Shown here: piece after piece, positions 1 through 20,913 of the stretch
Position numbering within the stretch: the first letter of the stretch is position 1
Layout: every line of letters begins with the position of its first letter
Assembly: GCA_910591455.2 (NCBI GenBank)
Contig: OU342816.1
Location: forward strand, 23,659,099 to 23,723,098
DNA length: 64,000 bases
Origin: Pholis gunnellus
Lineage: Eukaryota; Chordata; Actinopteri; Perciformes; Pholidae
Reading direction: 5' to 3'
Notes under the pieces: generated by a model
What the model saw: only the letters and a program-made list of their open reading frames with translations
The model's database searches: none
What the model was told of the DNA's origin: nothing
Program-made: the position numbers and the translations under genes

Positions 1-809
1 TTAGAGCTCACGACACCCTCATTAAAAGGTTACAGACTACAGCTGTGATTCTTACCTTCTCACAATGTTTATTTACAATATGGCCTGAAATGATGAAACT
101 ATCCCAGATTTTACAGGCGATAAGAAATAAAATGTCCCAAAAAATAAACATCATTTTGTGGTTCAGAAAATAGATTTATAGCAACCCGAATATTCTGTAT
201 ACTGTCCTCATATCTACTTTGGACATGGTATTTTTAAAATAAATGTATGATTGCAAACCTTAAAATTGCACTTTTTACTCTATTTTCTGCAGAAATCAAC
301 TTAAGTGTTATTCAACTGGTTTTAACATAATCTTTATCTTATAAGCATCAAAACCAAACTGTAAAAACTCCAGAAAGTGAACCCAAAGTGACCTTAGTTC
401 ACAGCCCAGGCTTATTTTCAGTTATGAATGAAATTCTGCATAACTTATATAACTTGTCTCTAGCAAGTTCTAATCTCCTTTTAAAACGCTGTGATAAGCC
501 ACAGCTATATAATCAGGCTTGTTTGGGTTACGGAGACACAAACCCGGCCCACTTCCCTTTTTGGTACAAAAAGTGATTAATGCATGGCTGAGCACAAGCA
601 GCTCCGAGCTTTATGGGGGACAACGCCGCACATTCATAAAAGATTCGGCGATGCTCTCTGTGAGGTCAGTTCGACCTGCTTGTGGGTAATAATCTATTGG
701 TTATTCATTCCAATGAGTCACCGCAGGCCTGAGAAAGACACCTTTTCACATGCAAATCAGATCGGTCGAGGCTGTGTTTAGTCTGCGAGGTGTTGTGCAG
801 CCAGCTCAC

Positions 810-8744
<7,935 letters not shown>

Positions 8745-8940
8745 ATCTGATCCTTCTTAGATGGAAAGAGGGGCAGAGAGGCAAAAAACAACAACCTCAA
8801 GATGTTTTCTCGCTGTCCGGATGACACAAGTCCGACCCTACGGCTCCACTGACACGGCTGCCTCCAACTGCGGCACGCAGACGCGCCGAGACGGCATTTA
8901 ATCAGCGCGGGGAGGAGCGAACGGAAACGGGCACGAGAGA
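8745..8940 (-). promoter_or_regulatory. dgat2: probable dgat2 5' UTR and promoter-proximal region
   Basis: The 200 bases immediately upstream of the dgat2 start are richer in CpG than their surroundings, especially about 8868-8935, as expected for the promoter of a broadly expressed metabolic gene. No convincing TATA box is seen, so the transcription start is not fixed. This is inferred from position and composition only. Confidence 0.4.
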
Positions 8941-9821
8941 GAAAAGTGTATCAATAATGCTGGACGGGGAGTGTGGACGTGATGACAGCCACACGTAGGG
9001 TCTCTCTCTCTCTCTCTTTCTCCCTCTCTATCTGTTTCTGTATTTATTGGGGCAGTCACGTGGGTCAGCTGTGAAAAACACCCAGCATGTATTGACCATT
9101 GATCCCCTGTCTTGCCTCCCCTCGGTTTCTCAAGCCTGGGTCTTTGGGGGGTTGGATGAGACAGATAGAAGTGTGTTTCATAACTGTGTGATAATGTTCT
9201 TCTGAACGTGCTCTGACTAGTCAGCTTTTTATTCCTGATTCTCTGCGATACTTTGATATGCTGTGAGAAAACCATGTCATTATCTCCCCGTGGGGACATG
9301 GTTGTTTTGGATGGACACGTTTCTTTTACCTTCGTGTCACACGGTTTGTCTACTGTATGAATCACAACACGTGTGACACTGTTAGAGCTTTCCCTTCAAT
9401 CTCAAAAGGGAAATATTCATTTACGGTTCAATTTATCTTTTGATGTCTGAACTCTGAAAAGATGGCAGTGTTTGAAGCCCAGATAACACCAGCTGCAGCT
9501 GCATGTCGATGGGCTGGTGGGCCAACTGTTGCACACGTGCATGTGCCAATGCAACAGTTGACTCTCTTCTAAGTGTTAGGATTGCTTTCTGCAACAAAAA
9601 AAAAGAAGCATCTTCTTGCATTGCCCTCATATCGCATTGGGTTTGCGTTGTGAAAGTCCAAAGAGGCCACCACCTGTTCGAGCCTCCAGGTAAGTCCTGC
9701 TTCTGACAGGGACTGAGTCTGCCAGCTGGCACCACACAGAAACTCACCAAAACCAGAACGTCATGGTGGACAGACAACTGATGTACGGCTGCTGGCTGGA
9801 GATGTCTTCAAGAGACTTGCT

Positions 9822-10235
9822 CAGCGGTGGAAGAAGAGCTCATATCTTTTACTTATACGTACCAATACCACTGTGTAAAAATACTACAATAAATTCCTGC
9901 ATTTAAAATCCTATTATTAGAAGTACAGAAGTATTATCAGCAAAATATAATTTCAGGATCAAAAGTGGTTTGTTGAATATTGGATCATTATTTAAATGAA
10001 ACCATCTGAGAAGTTCTCTTTGGTAAAACAACTCATTGACTTAAACGTGACTAAAACCGCTGGTTTGAACTTCAACAATTCATCTGAAAAGTAACCGACT
10101 ACATCTGTCAAATATATATATATGGTGGATTAAAAGGTGTACCATTTCCCTCGGAAATGTAATGAAGTAGAATATGAAAAAATAGTACCTCGAAACTGTA
10201 CTGCAGCACTTGAAGTTAGTTACTTTCTTCCACTG
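9822..10235. mobile_element. non-autonomous hAT-like element
   Basis: The ends are CAGCGGTGGAAGAAG on the left and CTTTCTTCCACTG on the right, which are imperfect inverted repeats. The interior carries motifs such as GTACTTTTACTT and AAAATACTAC, resembling an abundant fish family with CAGTGGTGGAA ends. Flanking 8-mers (9814-9821 and 10236-10243) do not match, so the target duplication has decayed or the boundary is off by a few bases. It has no transposase. Family assignment rests on memory. Confidence 0.6.
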
Positions 10236-11907
10236 GTTATGATCATCACCATCATAACCAATATGTCTCAAGTCTGAAGTCAAGTCCCAGCTGTAAGCGT
10301 TGCGTACCACATCAGCTGTCAAGTCAAGTTTAAATCTGCAGAAACACTTTGACTCAAGCAGGAGGCCAGAACCCCCCCCCCCCTCGATACATTCCCCATA
10401 CCGTGTCCTCGCCCCCTATCACTTTATCAAATTCAATATTATACTCTACTGAAAGAAAAACTCATCTTTGCACTTTGTATCGAATGAAGTTCATCCCAAA
10501 AAAAGTTGAACTGATAGCACATATCTTTTGGGACCGGGCCCAAGAACCATAACTGGTTTTGGTCACGCAGTCCTTGACACCGGGCTGCTGTTGAGAAATG
10601 TCACCATCTAACCATTTTGTGCCATCGGTGATATAATCATGCAACTCTACATCGCAGTCTCAGCAACTCACCTCTCATATCCCATAATGCCTTCTTCCTG
10701 TTACTTCGTGCTCAAGCGATTATTTTGGCAAAGTTTGTCGTGATGAGTTCAAGTCTATAGTTTTAGTTTAGTTTTTTCTAGGCAGTTCATAAATGATTTG
10801 TTTGTGTTGTGCAACACCTCAATTAATCCAACCTGTTTACACATGTTATTGTATGTTCCATATGCGTACAGCATACTGTATCTGAAGAGCAGATACCAAA
10901 TCATCTATAGATATGATTTTATTACCATGAAAGCTTGTTTTCTGTTTTCTGACTTGGGGGTAGCAGAACTCCATTTATGTTTTGTTTTTCCTTTCAGAAA
11001 AAAACAAGATAAGATATGAGCCCAAAGGACTCAGTGAACGCAGGGCGTTGATTCTGTTGTACATTGACCACTGTCTTGAAAAATACGTCAATAATGTTGT
11101 TACTCTGACAAACCAGTCACACTCCACCTTAGAGGAATCACAGACCAAACAATTATCGACTGCAGAGCATATTTGTCCAAACAGCAGATCCCAATGTGAC
11201 AGATACATCAATGACCAATGTCTCTAAAACATAAAGCCTGGTGCATTGATTTATATCAATGTTAAGATTGCAGCTCTGCCGGATGTTAGACGTTAAGATA
11301 TGATTTACAGGTTGGCCATTGTGTTCCATTATTGTCCTGACACACAACATACATATCATCGCTTTTCTAGTGACTGCTTTTTTAATTCTTAAATAGAATA
11401 TTTCCCCAATTCTTTCTGTCTTTGCATCACAGTACTGCAGTAAGTCATTTTCTTTTAGTCAGCATTTTAATCAGCCCAACAAGCCAACACACACACACAC
11501 TCAAACCTTGTGCAGACTGTGTGTTGAAAGGATCGGGGCATTGTCCAATCTGCCAGTAATTTCATTTAGAAATTTCAGAATGCTGCCATCTCATATAAAA
11601 AGTGTCAGCCAAAGTTCACAGACGATCTTATCATTTGGGAACCTGATCCAAAAGCAGGCACTCAACCTTTAATGTGGAATTTAGAACTAATAAAACAGTA
11701 AATGAGACACGTATTCATGTCCATTGAGCATGATTGATGACCCCACTTTATCTCATGCCCAGCAGACACATTTCACATCATGTTTGATTGCACATCGAAG
11801 CCATTGATTTCAATAAATCAACATAAATTATTCCATGTTGTTCTGCATTGAAAAGTCTTGACATCTCACTATTGCAGTCTTCATAAAGCTGAAAGGCAGA
11901 TATTAAA

Positions 11908-12500
11908 AGAGTAGTTCAACATTTTGGAAAATGTTCTTACTTCTTTTCTTGCAGGGAGTTGAAACCGAAGGTCAATACCTCTCTCATATCTGTATGGTAA
12001 ATTTGAAGCGACTGCCAGCATCCAGTTAGCTTAGCTTAGCACAAAGACTGGGAAGGGTATTGCTTTGGAAGTGCAGGTAGGCGAATTTTGTTACCTTTGG
12101 ACAGATCTGGGCTAGCTGTTTTCTCCTTTAAGCCTACAGTCTTTGTGCTAAGCTAACCGGCTGCTGAACGTTGCTTCATATTTTCCGTACGGACTTATCT
12201 GTAGGTTACATATGAAGCCAGAGGTAGAAGATGGTTAGCTTAGCTTACCTTAAAAACTGGGAAATAGCTAGCCTGGTTCTATCCAAACAGAAATCTGCCT
12301 ACCAGTAGCTCTAAAGTTCAAAAATTAAGTTACGTATTGTTTGTTTAATCCGTATGAACACTGAAGTGTAAAAACAACAATAAAATGTGGTTTTACGGTG
12401 GGTTATGTGCCAGACTATTTCTTGACTTGAATTTCCAGAATCTCTGTCAGGCTAGCTGATTTCAGTGCTAAGCTAAGCTAACAGCCACTAAGTTCATGTG
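11908..12500. repeat. two adjacent copies of a foldback repeat (GTTAGCTTAGC family)
   Basis: Each copy has a left arm containing TTAGCTTAGC...AAAGACTGG and a right arm containing CAGTCTTTGTGCTAAGCTAAC, so the unit can fold on itself. The first copy covers about 11908-12200 and the second about 12210-12500. The leader TAGTTCAACATTTTGG precedes the first. The same family recurs near 35.4 kb and 48.5 kb, with fragments near 19.4 and 50.0 kb. It carries no coding sequence. Confidence 0.75.
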
Positions 12501-13426
12501 TCAACTAAAGATATGATTGGGCAACTTTTTCAAGCAGCATTTTACTCCAGCAACTAGTTTTAACAACTAGTTTGGTTGTTACCAACATAGGGGTCACGCC
12601 CCCTCCAAAGAGTCACATGATAAATCTGAGGGGTCGAGAGATGATTAATGGGAGAGGAACTAAGAAAAAAATAACTTCTGCAGCATATATTTGTATTAAT
12701 TTTTGGGCTTCTTTCTAATCTTTGTGGGGTGTTTTATGGAATTCTGGATAATTTGACCACTTGTGGCCTCAAACAGTTATAGAAATGAAACCAGGAGAGA
12801 CGTTCAGAGGGGATTGAACTCACGACTCATAGACATGAGAAATGTGACAAGGAACTGATATGTAATGTAAGGGGTCACAACCTGAAACTTCAAAGTAGCA
12901 GAATATGGAAATACTCAAGTTAAGTACAAGAAAGTCAAATTGTACTTAAGCAGAGTATTTGTGTAAAGGTACTTGCATACAACTGAAATGTGGAACTATT
13001 CCTTAAATGTTTCAAGGGCATATTTTAGACACAAAAGAGAAAATTCAGTTGAGTGCTGTATAAAATTTTTTATTTTTTGATCTGTTTGTTGCAGATACCA
13101 AACCCTGAAATCATTGGTGTTTTCATTGGTGTGACAATGTCTCCATATGATGTTGCAACCCAAATGCAACCTCTGACTCTGTTTGAGACAGTGTCAGGTC
13201 TTGCAAAAAGGCCTAAACCCCAGACTGATGCCACCACTGGGAGATGGTGAGGAAACGTGTGCTCCCTCGGAACCATTTCCCACACTGCCCTGGCAAATGA
13301 CAGCAGTCTGAATGAACAGCGAGGTCTCAGTTATGGATACATAAGCATGTCGATTCTGGTTGCTTTTCTCTCATATGGTTGTTGAATGCTTCCTTATATA
13401 AACCGATACGGCATCGTGTCAGCAGT

Positions 13427-13432
13427 TTATTT
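13427..13432 (-). terminator. mogat2: mogat2 polyadenylation signal AATAAA
   Basis: TTTATT on the plus strand reads AATAAA on the mogat2 strand, 106 bases past the stop codon. It is the first canonical hexamer on that strand downstream of the stop. The short 3' UTR is plausible but unproven. Confidence 0.6.
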
Positions 13433-13537
13433 CTCTTTAATTAACAGGCCAGTTTGGAGAGCCAATCAATTCTCCGAGCCTGCACCAGAGCATCACAAAT
13501 AAATATGCATTCGAATCCACTCCGTCATCAGTCCAGT

Positions 13538-16500
13538 TTAGACAAAGCTCAGGTGTGCGTCCTTGTCCACTCCGTAGTTGCCTTTGTGCTCCTCAAACAG
13601 ATTGCTGAGCTCGTCCATGTACAGCTGGTGGAGGGCATCGAGTTCCTCGGCCATTGGCTTCTGATTCCTCTCCACCCTAATGGGCCGCCCGACTGCAGGG
13701 AGAAGACAGGGTGAAGTACAACACACACAAACACACACACACACAGTCGGTGTACTTCAGAGTTTGCAAAATGGTCCGTTGGATGCCGTTTATCTAAAGT
13801 TCAATCTGACTTAAAAAAACTGTTAGCCAACTCGGTGACATTAGATTCTTCTGCCAAAATCAACTGCAGGTTGGAAAATATACAAGTGTATATCAATGTG
13901 ACTCAGGCTTTCCCCTGCCAGACAAAGTCTAATGCAATGTTTCCTTTATTTGAAATACTGCAGGTGAGGTTGCACCCGGATAGATGTGCACAGCCCACTC
14001 ACCTACTGTACTGATGGGTTTTCTGTAGGGCATGAGACCAAAGGAGTACTGGAAAATGCCACGTGCATGGAAGAGAGGCAGGGCGATACCCATTAATCCT
14101 TGCAGCCGCTCCTGTGTCCACCTAAGCCAGGTTCCTCTTTGGTTTCCCACTTGATCAAACACTTCGTTTTCTCCGAAGGAGAAGACTGGCACCAGATGAG
14201 CACTGCAAAAGAAAGAAAGAAAAAAAGATTTGAATGAAAAGGTTGTTTTATTGATTAACTAACAGTGTCCCGTGTTTGAAATGTTTTACTGATGTTCCTC
14301 GTTATAAACTCAAAACGGACTGCGTGCTTTTCCAGGAAATTCCACATGAGGGGCTTGAATAAGCCTCTGTTTCAAGATGCCACGATCAGAATTAGCTGTA
14401 TTTAGCAGAAAACCTTCCTCATTCCCCCCAGGGCTCTTTGCTCTCACCCGTGTTCCATCGCCATTTTGATGAAGCCTTTCTTCTTAGCCAATATTACATT
14501 GTAGGTCCCAGGATGGGCATCGAGGGACTCTGGGGCCCCACCGACTGCTATCACCACAGCGTTACCACCGCCTTTTTTGCTGAGCGGATATCTGGCGCTC
14601 TTTTTGTCCGAAGGAATCAGACCTGCAGTGTTGTAACAGAAAAATAAGAAGAAGTCAAAACAAGTTAAATAATACTTTGAACAAAATAGAGTATATTAAT
14701 AAAAACCTTTACTATATCCGTATACTCAGTTGAATTTAAGAGGTATAGTTGTATGGTCAATCTGATCAGTATGATTGAAAGGTCTCTGGCCCGCACCTGC
14801 ACACATGATGTAGTCTCTGAAGAACGGGGTTCTGAACCAAAGGGGCAACATGAGCAGGTAGCTGGTGAGGCCGGGAAACAGCTGCCTGAAGCCTGTAGCA
14901 TTGGTGCAGAAGTTGGTGAAGGCTCCTGCTACCAGCACGCCATGGGGATGGAAGCCCAGGATGTAGTTGTGCCTGGGATCCAGGTCAGCCGTCTTCACCA
15001 ACTGAGCAAAGAAAAGAAAAACACGCCGTGCGTTAATGTCTGTATCTGAATATCGGTCATAACCGTGTTGAATATTTCAATTGAGATCATCTGATTCTTC
15101 CTAAAAGAGCAGACAGTGTTGCGTTGTGTTGGCCCAGCTTGGCAAAACTGTTCAAACATGTGCCTCCATATCCCAGGGTCAACCCTCTGAACCCTCTCGC
15201 AATCCTCATGTCTGTGTGCAAACTGTCTAAAAAAATATTCAGAACCAGAATATTGTAAGACACACTTCACCCTACATTTCAGAGGGAAATATTAGCAGTA
15301 GAGTCTCCCAAACAATGGATGAATATACCTCACCTCTGCTACAAAAAGAGCAATATATACAGTGGACCTCTCACCTGTCCTGGACTCTCAATGGACTTCA
15401 TTTAGTTTTTTAAGTATCAAAAACAGCAGAGCAGAACCAAAGATATTATCTTTTTTGATCTTTTAAAGGAAAAAGAATGTGTGGATAAACACGCGCTTAC
15501 GGTACCCACAATGCAACGCGGCTGCTGACAGTTTGGTCGGGGTTCCAGGTTTGTGACGCTAGAAGTCTCGTGCTTGTAGCCTCAAGCAGAGATCTAGCGG
15601 TGAGGTTGCAGATTGCAACCAATTGAAACTTCTCCCGTGTGCCAAGTGTGTAGGAGAACTACGGCGGTCCACGCAAAAACGCAAATGGTCCTATTTAGAA
15701 GAAATATGTCGATATTAGAAGCTCATTCCAAGGTAACGAAAACACAACGATTCTTATTTTTGGGTGATTCCAGACAAAAAGAGAACATACTTATTCATAT
15801 TATTATATTAGACCCTCCTATAAATCTGGGGCAGCTCTTCAAATGTTTCTAAAAGTACAAATTAACTCTGCAGGTGTTGACCCTGGAATAGTACCAAGCG
15901 CCATTTGTTTGTGTCTGCCAGGAACCCCAGCGAGATGATGCAATGTTTACACTTAACTTAACCTTTTATGTTTGGCAGGTAAGGCTATGCTAGTGTGTTT
16001 CCAATCAATCCTTGGAAATTGATTCATATTTCTCTGTAGAGTCAAAAGTAATAGTTTTCTGATCATCAGCTGTAAAGGACTACAGATAAGATAAACCACC
16101 TGTTGTGTGCAGGTCTCCTAGATAGTGAGAGGCACTAAAGGTCACAAAAGTCGCTCGTCATGTGCTGCCGTTTGTTTTTCTGCAGCGGGTGTTGTGCTCA
16201 TTTCTATGAAAAACAAATCTGCTCCCCTCACTCACTCATTTGTGTCTGTGTGTGAGATTAGTATATCAAGGCCCTGCTGTTCTTATGGCAACAAGCACAG
16301 CCATTATCAGGGAGCCATGCTCTCTCTCCTCAGGGTCAAAAAGGTAGCTTAGAAGGGAACGCCTTCGATGACACCCGTGTCTATAATGTATTGAAAACAT
16401 ATTCATAGAGAGAACATAGTCATAAGCACTCATAAGTATACATCATGCTTTACAACAATGATCATAACGCATTATAAAGCATTTCATACTTCATTTTATA

Positions 16501-19500
16501 AGGTCAAGTATGATAATACTTCATAATTGCTGGCAGACACTTTCTTTTGCAAGTATCCTAGTGTATTATAATTCCCGTAGCTAGATAGATTATAATGCAT
16601 CGTGATGTAATTACAAGTCACTCATTATTCAAAAACATCATACAGAAAGTATGAACAATGAACACATTGTAATCCCATTATAGTGCATCATCAAAGGATT
16701 ATTTATTGCATATATGGGAAGTATAAAACACTTTGATCCTTGCAAATGAAATATCATCCAGTCATTATGAAGTATTATGATACCTATAAATCAATATAAA
16801 ATGTATATATTGTTATAAGACATTATGAATAGTTACTACTGCTTATATCTAAATTAGTTATACACAGATTATAATGTGTTATAAGTATATTTAGAATGCA
16901 TCATAGACGTGGGTGTCATAGAAAGTGTTCACACATTTTGAATCTATTACATTTTCTTTCTTTCCCTTCCTAGATGGTAGAACGTAGCAGATCAGAGTCA
17001 ACGGATTTGTACTGTTGAGCCAAGTCCTGACCTTGAACCCTCACAGGGCTGTTGTGTGTCCACTCTGTTTGTACTGTGGGTACCTGCTGCCGCTGATCAG
17101 AGTCAATCATTAGCCGCTAATGAGGAGGACCGCGGCTGTTTACAAAACAAAAGTGACCAATCACAGAGCTCTCCCACGAGGCCGTCACCACGACCTCGCC
17201 CCCTGTGTGGCTGCCATCCCTCCCAAGGACTTTGAGTTTTAGAGTAAAGTAAAGAACCAGCCATTTCTTTTTGGTGTAGATTTGGATCTAGACAAAAAAC
17301 AAATAGAAAAAAAGCGTGTGACATTTTGGGAAAGGGGCTTATTCGCATTCTTGATGGGAGAATTGAAAACCCTCTCACGTGTGCGCTCTGTTAGTCATGA
17401 ATTTGGAGTGCGTCTTGTCTAAATGTGTGTTGCGTCATTCTGTTGAAGCACACATCAGCTGGTGAGCTCTCAGTCTGAGCTGATGATGGTGTCATTAGAG
17501 ACGGTGGGCAGAGACGCACCAATGAAACTAATTAGGCCCCCTGAAGGACACTGCTGCTCTTCACCCGCACATTGACTCCTTGTTTCAGACCTAATGAGGC
17601 ATACAGTCAGATGATGCTGATGTTTCACTTTGATCTGGATACGTGAGATCGAGCCAAACCGGGGAGTTTCATGAGTTCTTGATGTTGGAAATGACTTGAC
17701 TTGTATTTCTCTTTACAGGGAGAGAATAGAAACAGTATTCTTTGTCTGATATATACGGACACACACGATCTCTAACGAGAGACTGACACACTAACCAACT
17801 CCAATAACACCTTGGTTGCCAAAAAGTGCAGAACCTGATCAGTGTTTTTATTTACAGTGTTTATAAAGCATGTAAACAGGGCTCAAAATGAATTCTGTCG
17901 ACCTGTTTGACTCTGACATACAGGTGTTCAGGGGTGGACAGAATAGCATGAACACCCATCTGATGCAATTCTATTCAGAAGTTCAAAACAGAAAGCTTAT
18001 ACTTGTACTATGTAATTGAAATTGTATCAGAAAGGTGTTGATTCTCCTCTTTTGCAGTTCTTGATGTTGCATTATTTTGTCAGCTGTACCTGCTCTTTTT
18101 CCTCCAGTCTCCCATTTCTATGTCTGTATATCATTTTTTTAAATATTTTTTTAATACTAAAGTAAAGACGGTAAGATTATGATTCATTTCACTCCAATTA
18201 GTGTTCTTGTTATTGTAGCATTATCACTTTTGTGCCGGTCTTCTCCTGACTTTTATTATTATATGGTGCTGTGTTTATGGTGCTCACTGCTGTAACTGCC
18301 TATCTTGGCGAGCCTCTCTTATTATTATTCTTTTTTAAGTTTTACTGCTCTTGTCCTTGTTTTTACCGATAAAGATGTATGGCTATAAAGCTATTTTTTT
18401 AACGTATATAAATAAAGTACTACAGCGATGATAGCAGCAGTAGTGGCATTGATATTTCTATATTTAAAATAAATTCTGTCTCTTTATCATCCATATGTTA
18501 AAATGGTGTCTAATCTCAGAGTCTTACACTGAGTTGTACTCTCTGCAGTTCAGATAGTTCAGCTACACTGATACAGATCACTCTGTTATCTTTTATGGCT
18601 GCAAAGGGTAAATTGTGCAAACAGAGACACGACCCACTTAATGCAAATAAGTGTGAATATCTCACGAGGCAGCTTTTAACGTTCCGATCTCGTTTTCTTT
18701 TTCCAAACAATAAATAAAATGCTGCTGAAGTTGTGTTGTTGTTGTTGTTGTTGTTGCTCTCTGTCTCATCAGCACAGTCCAAAGTATTAGTCGTGCCTCG
18801 GGGCCGGATGTAAACCAATGTAACAAAGTGGATGTTGTCAGCAGGTGTTCGGTTCTCTGTGAAGATGACATGCTCTGCAGTTCATTTTCTACTCTTTTTT
18901 TAAATTGAAAAACCTAACGTCAAGTGCTACCATTGACTTTGATATAAAGTACTGGGCTTTTTAAGATCAAAAGCAGGTAATGAAATGTACTTTAAATCAC
19001 TTGTATGCACTCCAGGTGTTTGACCACAAGAGGGACACAACAGGCTGCAAGACCAACCCTACAACCCTGAGTAAGAATGTTTTGAAGGCACCTACCTGTA
19101 CAGCTTTGACAATCAGTTGTGTGTATCTACCCTGGATCCCTGGTTAATGTTTAACCAGTAATCCGACATATCATGTTCCATGCGATTTATATGATTTCTT
19201 ATCATTTTTGAGGCTGGCGTGGCTGTTTTTCAGTGTGGAGGCCTGTTCCCAGTTTACACACTGGACAGTTCAGTTGTGCGGGAACGTAACTTTGCAGGAC
19301 AACTCTAGGAAGTTGCTGCACGGCCAAAACACAGTCCAGCTACGTGCTGTAACCCAAACTTGACCCCCATTTAACCTGTAACAAGTGTCACAGAGCCGGG
19401 TTAGCTGTTTACACCTGCTTCCACTCTTAATGCTAAGCTAACTGTGTCCATTGACTCCAGCACCACATTTGACAAACAGATGGATATTAATCTGCTCTTC

Positions 19501-20833
19501 TAACTGTCACCAAGAAAACTGAAAGCATTGAAACTATTCTATCAAGTGAGCGGCGACGTTTGTGTTTGTTTTTTAAATGAAAACCATCAGATTGGATGTC
19601 ACCTGGCACCTTGCATGCACCCTAATCTTTGTCCTTCATTAAAGTATTTTAGGACTCAATAAAGACAATAATGAAGGTATACTCTTTAGGATTTAGGGAG
19701 GGTGTGTGTACACAGTACGTGACAGTACATGACTGTAGGGAACACAGTGGTCTCAGTCTTCGGTTTAATTTGCTTCCAAAGACAGAGATAAGGGCTGCTG
19801 CGCGCATGTGATGAAAGATAAGATAAACGGAAATGGCATAGCAAGATGTCCTGATGTCCTGTTCTCCGACCTGCAGAGGTAAAGCCTCTGCAGGTCAGAG
19901 AACAAAGCTGTGCATATACAGTATTGATGCATTCACCTCGTGCATCGTCTGTCTCTAACCTTGATGGGGAAGTAATCCCGCATGTATTTCCAAACTTTGA
20001 AGCCACACATCCAGGACACCCTGCGGCCTCCACGTGCAGGGGTGTCATAGTCGTAGAACCACCAGACGGAGTACAGCACACTGATCAGCCAGAAGCGGGT
20101 GAACAGCAGGTAAAAGAACAGGAGGATGCAGGTGGGTGCTGAGGAGAGAGGAAAGCAGCGTCATGAGCAGCAGCTCTGAACACATGGTTAGCAAGTGCAT
20201 TACATGTGCACCCTGATCCGGCATGACAAATGCATAACATACTGTACGAAGTGTTCCTAGATCATGTGTTTAGCAGGGATTAGCCATTTTATGAATGGCT
20301 GACGCCTGCTCTGGATCAAGAGCATTCAGGTCTGCTGGGAGATGACGTCACGAGTGGTTCGGTGGTTACTGATAGCAGAACTGTGCTGATGGTTGGGATG
20401 TCAGTACAATTTTATATTTTAGCCGTGTTGTTACGGTTTTCATCGTTAGCTCTGGTTTCTCTGGGCGCACGCAGTCATCCAACAACACCACGTCCATACC
20501 TTTAAATGATCACTCGCATCAGGTGATGGTCTGGATGCCAGTGGTGAGATTATCTGCAAGTATGTGTGTTAAAAGATGAATTCCATCCCTTTGCCTACAT
20601 GCAATTAGATTGAAAAACTTGAATTGTTAATTTTCAGGTTTTGTTGTTTCTATGGCTGTACACAGCTCTTGGCTTGTTTAAGGAGTTGTTTTTGAGATGA
20701 CATGTTTTACATGATTGTATTAAAAATGTTATCCTGTTTTGTCGTTTTTCATCTTGTGTGGCATAGTTTGTCGTCTGTTTTATGTTGTTTGTAACTCATT
20801 GCTGCCTAACTTGGCTCTCGAAAAGGCGATGAC

Positions 20834-20913
<80 letters not shown>

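Larger units (their letters stand above)
8941..13537. other. dgat2-mogat2 intergenic region
   Basis: No credible exon is seen between the dgat2 5' end and the mogat2 stop codon. The region contains a CT-rich tract (about 9001-9030), a 414-bp inverted-repeat element (9822-10235), a C11 run near 10373, a tandem pair of foldback repeats (about 11908-12500) and a fragment related to the 9822 element (about 12890-13010). The mogat2 polyadenylation signal sits at its right end. Confidence 0.7.

Noticed and set aside
1..809. Search for dgat2 exon 7 (SFGENE motif)
   Set aside because: No minus-strand sequence matches the expected motif, so the last exons are taken to lie outside the window. The small frames here have no support.
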